From contig JAHRVD010000240.1 of NCBI GenBank assembly GCA_019090845.1, positions 1 to 7,229 on the forward strand: 7,229 nucleotides of DNA, in the 5' to 3' direction. Each line of letters starts with the position of its first letter. Position 1 is the stretch's first letter. The stretch comes from Marinosulfonomonas sp. GTDB taxonomy: Bacteria > Pseudomonadota > Alphaproteobacteria > Rhodobacterales > Rhodobacteraceae. Below the pieces are notes generated by a model. The model made no database searches. It saw only the letters and a list, made by a program, of their open reading frames with translations, and was not told the DNA's origin. Positions 1-5,429 of the stretch are shown piece after piece. The position numbers and the translations under genes were made by a program.

Positions 1-841
1 AAGGGAAAGACGCACAGTCGCCGGCTGACCAAATCGACGGGTCCGAAGTTTGCCCAAGCTCATTGGTGCAAATCCCATTGTCCAGCGTCAGACCAGCCAT
101 TTGGGCAACTTCCGTGGCCGGCGCGACGCCAACCCCGACAATCACAAAATCGACCGGCAATTCTGAACCGTCGCTAAGTGTTGCCGATTGCACGGTCCCG
201 TCACCATTCAATTGCTTCAGGCCCACGCCTTCGCGAATGGTAACACCTTCCTTTTCATGGGTCGCGCGAACGAAATCCGAAGTCTCGCGGGCGGCGACCC
301 GCTGAAGAATACGGTCCGCCATTTCAACCAGCGTTACGTTCAGCCCTTTGCGCGCCGCCACAGCAGCAGCTTCCAGACCGATATAGCCGCCGCCAACGAT
401 CAGAACATTCCGTCCTGCCTGAAACTCCGGTTCCATCTGATCCACGTCGGCCAATGTGCGCACCACATGTAGCCCCTTCAAATCACCTCCGATTGCGGCA
501 GGCAGACGATGCGGGATTGCCCCCGTTGTCAGGGCCAGATGGTCGTATGATATCTCTTCGCCTGCGACCTGCACGGTCTTGTTTACAGCATCCACCCCGG
601 TCACTTTTTGCCCAAGGCGCAGCGTGATATCGTGTTCGCCGTAATATTCGAGTGGCCGCAGATACAGACGCTCAACGTCGGTTTTCCCCAACAGGTAATC
701 CTTGGACAATGGCGGTCGCTGGTAGGGCGGCACTGGTTCCTCGCCGATCAGTGTGATCTGGCCATCAAATTTCAGCTCACGCAGCTTGCAGACAAGTGCT
801 TGTCCGGCCTGTCCGGCACCGACGACAACGATATGCGACAT
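1..841 (-). CDS. NAD(P)/FAD-dependent oxidoreductase, ferredoxin/rubredoxin reductase type (3' end cut by window edge)
   Basis: The 280 visible residues begin MSHIVVVGAGQAG. The FAD-binding GxGxxG is at 8-13. A PYQRPPLSK segment near 39-47 is typical of the BphA4/putidaredoxin/rubredoxin reductase group. A second Rossmann motif, GGGYIGLE, is at 150-157, and Glu173 ends the next strand, which favours NADH over NADPH. The AGD of the second FAD contact is at 273-275. Members of this family are about 400 residues, so roughly 120 C-terminal residues (the interface domain) lie outside the window. They are cytosolic flavoproteins that pass electrons from NAD(P)H to a small iron-sulfur protein; the partner is not visible here. 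The start at 841 is set by GGA seven bases upstream and by the Rossmann strand beginning at residue 3. The gene is divergent from the peroxiredoxin gene, 82 bases away. The family is certain; the physiological acceptor is unknown. Confidence 0.92.
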   Translation of the reverse strand, partial: MSHIVVVGAGQAGQALVCKLRELKFDGQITLIGEEPVPPYQRPPLSKDYLLGKTDVERLYLRPLEYYGEHDITLRLGQKVTGVDAVNKTVQVAGEEISYDHLALTTGAIPHRLPAAIGGDLKGLHVVRTLADVDQMEPEFQAGRNVLIVGGGYIGLEAAAVAARKGLNVTLVEMADRILQRVAARETSDFVRATHEKEGVTIREGVGLKQLNGDGTVQSATLSDGSELPVDFVIVGVGVAPATEVAQMAGLTLDNGICTNELGQTSDPSIWSAGDCASFP

Positions 842-923
842 TTCAATTCCAATTCTTGTTGGCATATTATCGGCACAGACCATATATCCTTCACTTCAGA
901 CAAACAATCGCAAGGGCAGCATC
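842..923. promoter_or_regulatory. Divergent intergenic promoter region between reductase and peroxiredoxin genes
   Basis: These 82 bases separate two head-to-head genes and must carry the start signals for both. On the plus strand TTGGCA (859-864) and TATATC (883-888), 18 bases apart, form a plausible sigma70-type promoter giving a leader of about 30 bases for the peroxiredoxin. On the minus strand GATAAT (complement of 866-871) is a good -10 candidate for the reductase, but I see no convincing -35. The two candidates overlap, so mutual interference is possible. No OxyR-like spaced ATAG/CTAT pattern was seen. This is inferred from sequence match only. Confidence 0.45.
912..916 (+). promoter_or_regulatory. 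Ribosome binding site of the peroxiredoxin gene
   Basis: AAGGG ends seven bases before the ATG at 924. This supports that ATG over the earlier in-frame ATGs, which lie upstream or inside the divergent reductase gene. It places the start just ahead of the conserved MTISIGDQLP-type peroxiredoxin N-terminus. Confidence 0.7.
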
Positions 924-1412
924 ATGACCATTTCCATCGGCGACCAACTACCCGCAGCAACCTTGATGAAAATCGTTGACGGCGCCCCGGTATCTGTCGC
1001 GTTGTCTGATGTGCTGAAAGGACGCCGGGTCGTGATCTTTGCCCTGCCCGGTGCCTTCACCCGAACATGCACCGCCGCCCATGTTCCCAGCTTCATGCGA
1101 ACGGCCGATCAGTTCCGCGCCAAAGGTGTGGACGAGATTATCTGCCTTTCGGTAAATGATCCCTTTGTGATGGATGCATGGGGTAAATCGACCGGCGGCT
1201 TGGATGCCGGAATAACATTTATGGCGGACGCCGACGGTTCATATACCAAAACGATTGGCCTGGCATTTGACGCAGCCCCGGCTGGCCTGTTCGGCCGGTC
1301 CCGGCGCTATTCGATGTTCATAGAAGACGGCGTCGTGCGCCAATATCGCCCCGAGGAAAAAGCAGGCGGATGTGAAATTTCCAGTGGCGAGGCTTTGCTC
1401 GAATTAGTCTGA
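924..1412 (+). CDS. Peroxiredoxin, Prx5/type II family
   Basis: This 162-residue thiol peroxidase reduces hydrogen peroxide and organic hydroperoxides, typically using glutaredoxin/glutathione or thioredoxin as electron donor. The hallmark PGAFTRTCT places the peroxidatic cysteine at Cys49; the usual motif has Pro where Arg47 stands here. Cys74, in the ICLSVNDPF segment, matches the second cysteine of plant and bacterial type II enzymes. A third, Cys150, lies in GGCEISSGEALL near the C-terminus. The catalytic arginine is Arg128 in SRRYSM. The length is that of a stand-alone type II enzyme, with no fused glutaredoxin domain. There is no signal peptide, so it should be cytosolic. It is divergent from a flavin reductase, which may or may not be functionally linked. 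It ends 21 bases before the convergent acyltransferase gene, with no clear terminator between. The family call is very secure; the electron donor is inferred. Confidence 0.95.
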   Translation: MTISIGDQLPAATLMKIVDGAPVSVALSDVLKGRRVVIFALPGAFTRTCTAAHVPSFMRTADQFRAKGVDEIICLSVNDPFVMDAWGKSTGGLDAGITFMADADGSYTKTIGLAFDAAPAGLFGRSRRYSMFIEDGVVRQYRPEEKAGGCEISSGEALLELV

Positions 1413-1433
1413 CGACCCGGGCAGACCCGCCGC

Positions 1434-2618
1434 TTATTCTTCTTCCTTGCCGGTTTTCTTGAACGGACCATAGCTGGTCAGAATCTCATTTTCCTGATCC
1501 ACGGCAGCGTGCTCGGCTTCCAGAAATTGTTCGATCGCGCGACGAAAACCGTCATCACCGATCCAGTGCAACGAATGTGTTGTGACCGGCAGATAGCCGC
1601 GCGCCAGTTTATGTTCGCCCTGTGCGCCAGCTTCGACGCATCGTAATTTTTGGCGGATCGCATAATCGATTGCGCGGTAGTAACACAGCTCGAAATGCAG
1701 GCAGGGGTGATCTTCACTGCACCCCCAGTAGCGACCAAAAAGCGTTTCACGCCCTATGAAATTCAAAGCGCCCGCGACATACCGGCCATCAATTTCGGCC
1801 AAAACAAGCAAAACATCACCGCGCATAGTTTCCTGAACAGAATCAAAAAACGCGCGGGTCAGATAGGGCGTTCCCCATTTTCGCGCCCCGGTGTCCTGAT
1901 AAAACTGCCAGAACGCATCCCAGTGTTCCGGCATGATCTGATCGCCGGTAAGTTCCACGATCCGTCCACCAAAATCATTGGCAATCCGGCGTTCACGGCG
2001 GATTGTCTTGCGCTTGCGCGAAGACAGGTCTGCCAAGAACCCGTCAAAATCCTCATAGCCATCATTGACCCAGTGAAATTGCTGGCTTGTTCGCGCCAAC
2101 AACCCCATTTGCGCCCCGGCCTCTGCCTCAGCGCTGGTGCAAAATGTTATATGCAAAGACGAAAGCTGGTTCTCTGCGGCAAGTTGGATTGCGCCCTGAA
2201 CCAGTGCTGCCTGCCCAGCGCTTTCAAGACCGGGCAGCGTCAAAAATCGGCGCCCGGTGGCCGGTGTAAACGGGGCGGCCATCTGCAGTTTTGGGTAATA
2301 TCGACCGCCTGCGTTTTCAAAAGCATGCGCCCAGCTGAAATCGAAAATATATTCACCCTGCGAGTGGCTTTTGACGTAAAGCGGCGCGACCGCAATGATC
2401 TTACCGTCAATTGTGGCCGTCAGTGGCCGTGGCGACCATCCGGTGCCCGGGCCGACAGATCCAGACGCTTCAAGCGCGCTCAGGAATCGGTGAGTAGTGA
2501 ACGGGTCTTCAACCCTGCCCCCGTCGCTGATTTCCGGACAAGCGCAGGCATCCCATTCCTTGGCAGGTATGTCGGATACGGCCTGCAAGACGTTGATCTC
2601 TATCTGCGTTCCGCTCAT
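1434..2618 (-). CDS. FemAB/GNAT-like N-acyltransferase of the COG3146 (DUF482) family
   Basis: The product is about 394 residues from ATG 2618 and contains the double acyl-CoA-N-acyltransferase fold typical of this family. An N-terminal half with EWDAC and DPFTTHRFLSALE segments (22-50) leads to a basic SSRKRKTIRRERR stretch (199-211). The C-terminal half carries the diagnostic FGRYWGC (294-300), HFELCYYRAIDYAI (308-321), GAQGEHKLARGYLP (331-344) and HSLHW (348-352). Relatives are annotated as predicted N-acyltransferases or peptidoglycan-biosynthesis-like proteins; the substrate is not established. There is no signal peptide, so it should be cytosolic. I chose 2618 rather than 2681 because it sits four bases after the upstream stop with AAGG nine bases ahead, and because the longer form would add 21 residues lying wholly within the phosphodiesterase gene. 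It is last in a three-gene operon. The family is confident; the reaction is unknown. Confidence 0.88.
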   Translation of the reverse strand: MSGTQIEINVLQAVSDIPAKEWDACACPEISDGGRVEDPFTTHRFLSALEASGSVGPGTGWSPRPLTATIDGKIIAVAPLYVKSHSQGEYIFDFSWAHAFENAGGRYYPKLQMAAPFTPATGRRFLTLPGLESAGQAALVQGAIQLAAENQLSSLHITFCTSAEAEAGAQMGLLARTSQQFHWVNDGYEDFDGFLADLSSRKRKTIRRERRIANDFGGRIVELTGDQIMPEHWDAFWQFYQDTGARKWGTPYLTRAFFDSVQETMRGDVLLVLAEIDGRYVAGALNFIGRETLFGRYWGCSEDHPCLHFELCYYRAIDYAIRQKLRCVEAGAQGEHKLARGYLPVTTHSLHWIGDDGFRRAIEQFLEAEHAAVDQENEILTSYGPFKKTGKEEE

Positions 2619-2622
2619 CCGA

Positions 2623-3399
2623 TCAGGCCTTTTCACCGGGTAGCTGGGCTGCGTAGCCTTCAAATGTAATGTTGTCTGCAATCTTGCGCGCGGTATTTTC
2701 GGCCTGTTGGCTTAGGACTGTCCAGCAAAGTATCGCTGCCCCATCCGACTTTAGTTCCTGCACACGGGCGCTGCCCAGATCACCTGCGTGATGCGAAATG
2801 AACGACGCACCAAGTGGCTGGTAATCTTCGATCAAGCGCAGATGGGCGCGAGTTTTAGCAGGTAACAGCGGCCAATCTGCCACGGGGAACGCACTTGTGG
2901 TCAGGCCGCGCGGAATGTTGGGCAAAAATCGCGCAACTTCGTGCACGGCGTGGGGGTTGAATGACATCACCGCTACCAGACCGCTGTAATCGGCCAGCGC
3001 GTCAGCCACCGCCTTTTCCAAAGGCCCTACATTTGGCCCCATGACGCCATCCTGATCTTTAATCTCGACCAGCAACGGCGCCCGTCCTGCAATACGGGCA
3101 AGAGCTTGCGAAAATGTAGGGATCGTCTCGGTGCTATTTTTTAGCTTTATCTGGCGTAGTTCGGCCGCCGTACGGCTGCTGAGCTGTCCTTTTTCATCGG
3201 TCAAACGATCCAGATGATAGTCATGAAACACCTTCGCGCTGCCATCAGAAGAAAGCTGCACGTCAAGCTCGATACCATAGCCCGCGACAATCGCGGCCTC
3301 AAACGCGGCCAGCGAGTTTTCCGGGCGACCGGCCTTGGCATCGTGATACCCTCGATGAGCCAGCGGCGTTGTCAGGAATTCGGGCGCAAGTGGGTTCAT
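2623..3399 (-). CDS. Glycerophosphodiester phosphodiesterase (GDPD family, UgpQ-like)
   Basis: This 258-residue enzyme should hydrolyse glycerophosphodiesters, the deacylated phospholipid headgroups, to glycerol-3-phosphate and an alcohol, using a divalent metal. The GDPD signature is complete in its N-terminal half: AHRG (His15, Arg16), PENSLAAFE (Glu27), ELDVQLSSDG (Glu44, Asp46), FHDYHLDRLT (His59), then IPTFSQAL and LLVEIK (Glu112, Lys114). The C-terminal CWTV (225-228) matches the family, but the usual GI-x-TD-x-P ending is replaced by FEGYAAQLPG. There is no signal peptide, so it resembles cytosolic UgpQ rather than periplasmic GlpQ. Its ATG overlaps the stop of the upstream RidA-family gene as ATGA, and no good ribosome binding site lies close by, so translation is probably coupled. 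The reaction class is secure; the natural substrate is inferred. Confidence 0.92.
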   Translation of the reverse strand: MNPLAPEFLTTPLAHRGYHDAKAGRPENSLAAFEAAIVAGYGIELDVQLSSDGSAKVFHDYHLDRLTDEKGQLSSRTAAELRQIKLKNSTETIPTFSQALARIAGRAPLLVEIKDQDGVMGPNVGPLEKAVADALADYSGLVAVMSFNPHAVHEVARFLPNIPRGLTTSAFPVADWPLLPAKTRAHLRLIEDYQPLGASFISHHAGDLGSARVQELKSDGAAILCWTVLSQQAENTARKIADNITFEGYAAQLPGEKA

Positions 3400-3860
3400 C
3401 TGATCTGAAAGATGCCTTCGATTTCGACAGCAACTCCAAATGGTAACGATGCCGCACTAACGGCTGAACGCGAATGATGCCCAACTTCCCCCAAAGCCTC
3501 GACCAAAAAATCCGATGCTCCGTTCACCACTTTGGGCTGGTCGGTAAAATTTCCGGTGGAATTGACAAAACCAGTAAGTTTTACAACCCGGACAAGGCGA
3601 TCCAGATCCCCGCCGCAAGCAGCCTGCACCTGCGACAAAAGATTGATCGCACAGGACCGGGCGGCGGCGGCACCTTGCAACATATCCATATCCGCCCCAA
3701 GTTTTCCAACGATTAGCCCGTCGCTGCCACTGGAAACCTGGCCGGAAACATAAACAATATTGCCCAACGTAACGAATGGAACATAATTGGCCGCCGGAGC
3801 CATTGCCTCGGGCAATTCCACGCCCAATTCCGCCAATCTGGCTTTGATTTTGCCGCTCAT
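3396..3860 (-). CDS. RidA-family protein (YjgF/YER057c/UK114), longer subfamily
   Basis: The product is about 154 residues, longer than the ~128 of classical RidA because of an N-terminal segment (KARLAELGVELPEA) before the core. ANYVPFVTLGNIVYVSGQ, the VVKLTGFV strand, FTDQPKVVNGASDFLVEALGEVGHHSRSAV and LPFGVAVEIEGI match the YjgF-like subfamily with this extension. Counting from ATG 3860, Arg131 corresponds to the active-site arginine of RidA (Arg105 in E. coli) and Glu148 to its conserved glutamate, so imine/enamine deaminase chemistry is possible. Family members are cytosolic trimers that remove reactive 2-aminoacrylate-type intermediates, but this subfamily is poorly characterised. Two adjacent ATGs (3863, 3860) are possible starts; GGAG lies eight bases before the second and five before the first. 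It is first in an operon with the GDPD and acyltransferase genes. Confidence 0.9.
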   Translation of the reverse strand: MSGKIKARLAELGVELPEAMAPAANYVPFVTLGNIVYVSGQVSSGSDGLIVGKLGADMDMLQGAAAARSCAINLLSQVQAACGGDLDRLVRVVKLTGFVNSTGNFTDQPKVVNGASDFLVEALGEVGHHSRSAVSAASLPFGVAVEIEGIFQIR

Positions 3861-3868
3861 CATCCTAA

Positions 3869-3872
3869 CTCC
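3869..3872 (-). promoter_or_regulatory. Ribosome binding site of the RidA-family gene
   Basis: GGAG on the minus strand lies five bases before ATG 3863 and eight before ATG 3860. The spacing slightly favours the second ATG. The choice changes the protein by one methionine only. Confidence 0.6.
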
Positions 3873-3959
3873 GCGTTTGGTTTATCGCATAACGCTAGCC
3901 GCGACAGCGGCCAGATAAAACTAGAAATGTCGCCGAAAGCTGGAAACGATCCTGCATGC

Positions 3960-3989
3960 TTGGCTATATTGTGCCTGTAACCAAATAAT
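3960..3989 (+). promoter_or_regulatory. Candidate sigma70-type promoter of mlaA-mlaC
   Basis: TTGGCT (3960-3965) and AATAAT (3984-3989), with an 18-base spacer, match the -35 and -10 consensus at four and five of six positions. Transcription from here would leave a leader of about 90 bases before ATG 4089. The -35 resembles the TTGGCA proposed for the peroxiredoxin promoter. This is a pattern match only. Confidence 0.35.
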
Positions 3990-4088
3990 CACACGCTCAA
4001 CAATTCAATAATGAAGGAATGGGTTTTCAGATTCAGCAAATTATGTGACACAGTGCGGACATTCCAATTGTGCTTTGCCGAGTTTAAA

Positions 4089-4838
4089 ATGCTGCCCATT
4101 AAGTATCTGAAAAATAGAATTTCCCTTATGTCGGCGCTTTTGGTGCTGACGGCATGCGGCGGACCAGAAGTTGCCAGTGGCATCTATGATCCATTTGAAA
4201 CCGCGAACCGACGCACACATGAGGTCAATCGCACGCTGGATCGGGTTTTGCTGCGCCCTTCCTCTGGCGCTTATGGAAAAATTTTACCCGAGCCTGTTCG
4301 TAACGGAGTTGGCAACTTTTCGTCGAACCTTTCCATGCCCAGTATGGTGTTGAACGATCTTCTTCAATTTCGAATTGGCGATGCAATCCACAACACTGCA
4401 CGATTTCTGGTGAATACGACCTTGGGTGTGGGCGGAGTTTTTGACGTCGCGACCAAGGGTGGAATTGCGTCCCGTGGCAGCGATTTCGGCGAAACCTTGC
4501 ATGTTTGGGGATTCAAAGAAGGCGCATTTGTTGAATTGCCAATACTGGGTCCATCAACAACTCGCGATACAATCGGCGGTGTTGTTAATTTTTTCCTTGA
4601 TCCGGTCGGCCAAATCGTAGCACCTAAAAATCGTGTTGCTGTCACCGCTGTAAGTGCCGCCTCAAGTCTTGGTGATCGCTATCGATTTACCGATACAATC
4701 GACTCTATATTATATGAAAGTGCTGACAGCTACGCACAGGCGCGGTTGTTTTATCTCGAAAGCCGCCGGTTTCAATTGGGCATCGGTGCAGGAGAGGATG
4801 ATGACCTTTATGATCTCTATGACGAAAGCTATGAATAG
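4089..4838 (+). CDS. mlaA: MlaA/VacJ-family outer-membrane lipoprotein
   Basis: This 249-residue protein is the outer-membrane part of the Mla system, which removes phospholipids from the outer leaflet and hands them to MlaC. From ATG 4089 the signal peptide is ideal: basic residues (Lys5, Lys8, Arg10), a hydrophobic stretch, then the lipobox LTAC with lipidated Cys23. The family motifs follow in order: YDPFETANR (33-41), N-x-x-LD (47-51), PEPVRNGVGNFSSNL (68-81), LNDLLQ (88-93), NTTLGVGGVFDVA (109-121), SDFGETLHVWG (131-141), LPILGPSTTRDTIGG (150-164) and SADSYAQARLFYLESRR (211-227). The length matches E. coli MlaA (about 250). An in-frame ATG at 4011 would add 26 residues before the signal peptide and is unlikely. 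The ribosome site is weak (GAG, six bases upstream). The C-terminus is acidic and tyrosine-rich and overlaps the start of mlaC. Confidence 0.95.
   Translation: MLPIKYLKNRISLMSALLVLTACGGPEVASGIYDPFETANRRTHEVNRTLDRVLLRPSSGAYGKILPEPVRNGVGNFSSNLSMPSMVLNDLLQFRIGDAIHNTARFLVNTTLGVGGVFDVATKGGIASRGSDFGETLHVWGFKEGAFVELPILGPSTTRDTIGGVVNFFLDPVGQIVAPKNRVAVTAVSAASSLGDRYRFTDTIDSILYESADSYAQARLFYLESRRFQLGIGAGEDDDLYDLYDESYE
4790..4797 (+). promoter_or_regulatory. Ribosome binding site of mlaC inside the mlaA coding region
   Basis: AGGAGAGG is the strongest Shine-Dalgarno-like sequence in the window. Counted from its AGGAG core, ATG 4801 lies six bases downstream and ATG 4798 three bases, so 4801 is the best start. 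It lies within the last 17 codons of mlaA, which implies overlapping, probably coupled translation. Confidence 0.7.
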
Positions 4839-5424
4839 CTTACCCAACCGGCGCGGATTTATGATCGGCTGCGCTGCCAGCGTCGCAATGATCTCGACGC
4901 CAGTTCAGGCGTTCAGCACCAATAAGGCGGAAGCGCTGATTGGCAGTGCCGTAGATGCCATTAATTCAATTATCAACTCTGGTGCTTCGGAAGCCACAAT
5001 GCTTCGCAAATTTGAATCTGTGTTTACCGACTACGCGGATGTGAAACGAATTGCCCAACTCGTTTTGGGCCCCGACGGAAGAACAGCCAGTGCGGACCAA
5101 AAATCGGCATTTGAAAAGGCGTTCCAAACTTACATATCGCGAAAATACGGCCGAAGATTTCGAGAATTTATTGGCGGCCGCGTTGTTGTAAACGACACCA
5201 AAGCGGTGAAATCCTATTACGAAGTCACAACCACCGCGCACTTGCAGGGAGAAGCGCCGTTTAGCGTGGTGTTCGTTGTGGCCGATTCAAACGGCCGCTT
5301 CATCGACATGAAGATCGAGGGGATCAGTCTGATAAAAGCCGAGCGAACCGAAGTTGGCGCGATGCTGGACAAACGCCGGGGTGATCTGGACAAGTTGATC
5401 GCTGACCTGAAGACAATGGGTTAA
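4801..5424 (+). CDS. mlaC: MlaC/Ttg2D-family phospholipid-binding periplasmic carrier
   Basis: This protein of about 207 residues belongs to the MlaC (Ttg2D, Tol_Tol_Ttg2) family, which carries single phospholipids between outer-membrane MlaA and the inner-membrane MlaFEDB transporter. The mature part shows the family course: an N-terminal helical region, FTDYADVKRIAQLVLG (near 62-77), a QKSAFEKAFQTYISRKYGRRFREFIGG helix pair, a beta region ending in FIDMKIEGISLI, and a closing helix DLDKLIADL. The N-terminus carries NRRGFM (Arg17-Arg18) before a hydrophobic stretch and a likely cleavage after VQA (Ala37), which resembles a Tat signal. The start is chosen by the strong ribosome site; ATGs at 4798, 4810, 4819 and 4831 are in the same frame, and 4831 would still keep the whole signal. 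It overlaps mlaA by 38 bases. The transporter genes are not in this window. Confidence 0.92.
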   Translation: MTFMISMTKAMNSLPNRRGFMIGCAASVAMISTPVQAFSTNKAEALIGSAVDAINSIINSGASEATMLRKFESVFTDYADVKRIAQLVLGPDGRTASADQKSAFEKAFQTYISRKYGRRFREFIGGRVVVNDTKAVKSYYEVTTTAHLQGEAPFSVVFVVADSNGRFIDMKIEGISLIKAERTEVGAMLDKRRGDLDKLIADLKTMG

Positions 5425-5429
5425 AAATA

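Larger units (their letters stand above)
3864..4088. promoter_or_regulatory. Divergent intergenic region between the ridA-type operon and mlaA
   Basis: This is the longest non-coding stretch (225 bases), noticeably AT-richer on the mlaA side. It must hold promoters for both directions. It also contains a small hairpin, GCCGC (3898-3902) / GCGGC (3907-3911) with a four-base loop, in the leader side of the minus-strand operon. I see no convincing promoter hexamers for that operon and no recognisable transcription-factor site. Confidence 0.5.

Noticed and set aside
753..923. Upstream in-frame start that would extend the peroxiredoxin by 57 residues
   Set aside because: The extension lies mostly inside the divergent reductase gene and is not peroxiredoxin-like. 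ATG 924 has a good ribosome site and a typical N-terminus.
1413..1433. CGGG-CAGA-CCCG hairpin between the convergent peroxiredoxin and acyltransferase genes
   Set aside because: A four-base-pair stem with no T run on either side is too weak to call a terminator.
1650..2669. A 339-codon open frame on the plus strand, antisense to the acyltransferase gene
   Set aside because: Its translation has no recognisable motifs and is Arg/Pro/Cys-rich, as expected of a shadow. The minus-strand frame has clear family motifs along its whole length.
4042..4054. TGTGACACA-like sequence resembling part of a CRP-type site
   Set aside because: Only one half-site is present and the spacing of a CRP/FNR dimer site is not met.
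4016..4065. Inverted repeat GGAATG / CATTCC upstream of mlaA
   Set aside because: The arms are six bases with a loop of about 38, which is expected by chance in AT-rich intergenic DNA.
4011..4088. Longer MlaA start adding 26 residues, or a small separate leader peptide
   Set aside because: It would bury the lipoprotein signal peptide behind a non-hydrophobic extension, and it has no ribosome site. ATG 4089 gives a textbook lipobox signal.
4861..4875. Possible lipobox (M-I-G-C) in the MlaC signal
   Set aside because: The cysteine comes only six residues after the twin arginines, with no hydrophobic core before it. The hydrophobic stretch follows it and ends in a VQA cleavage site.
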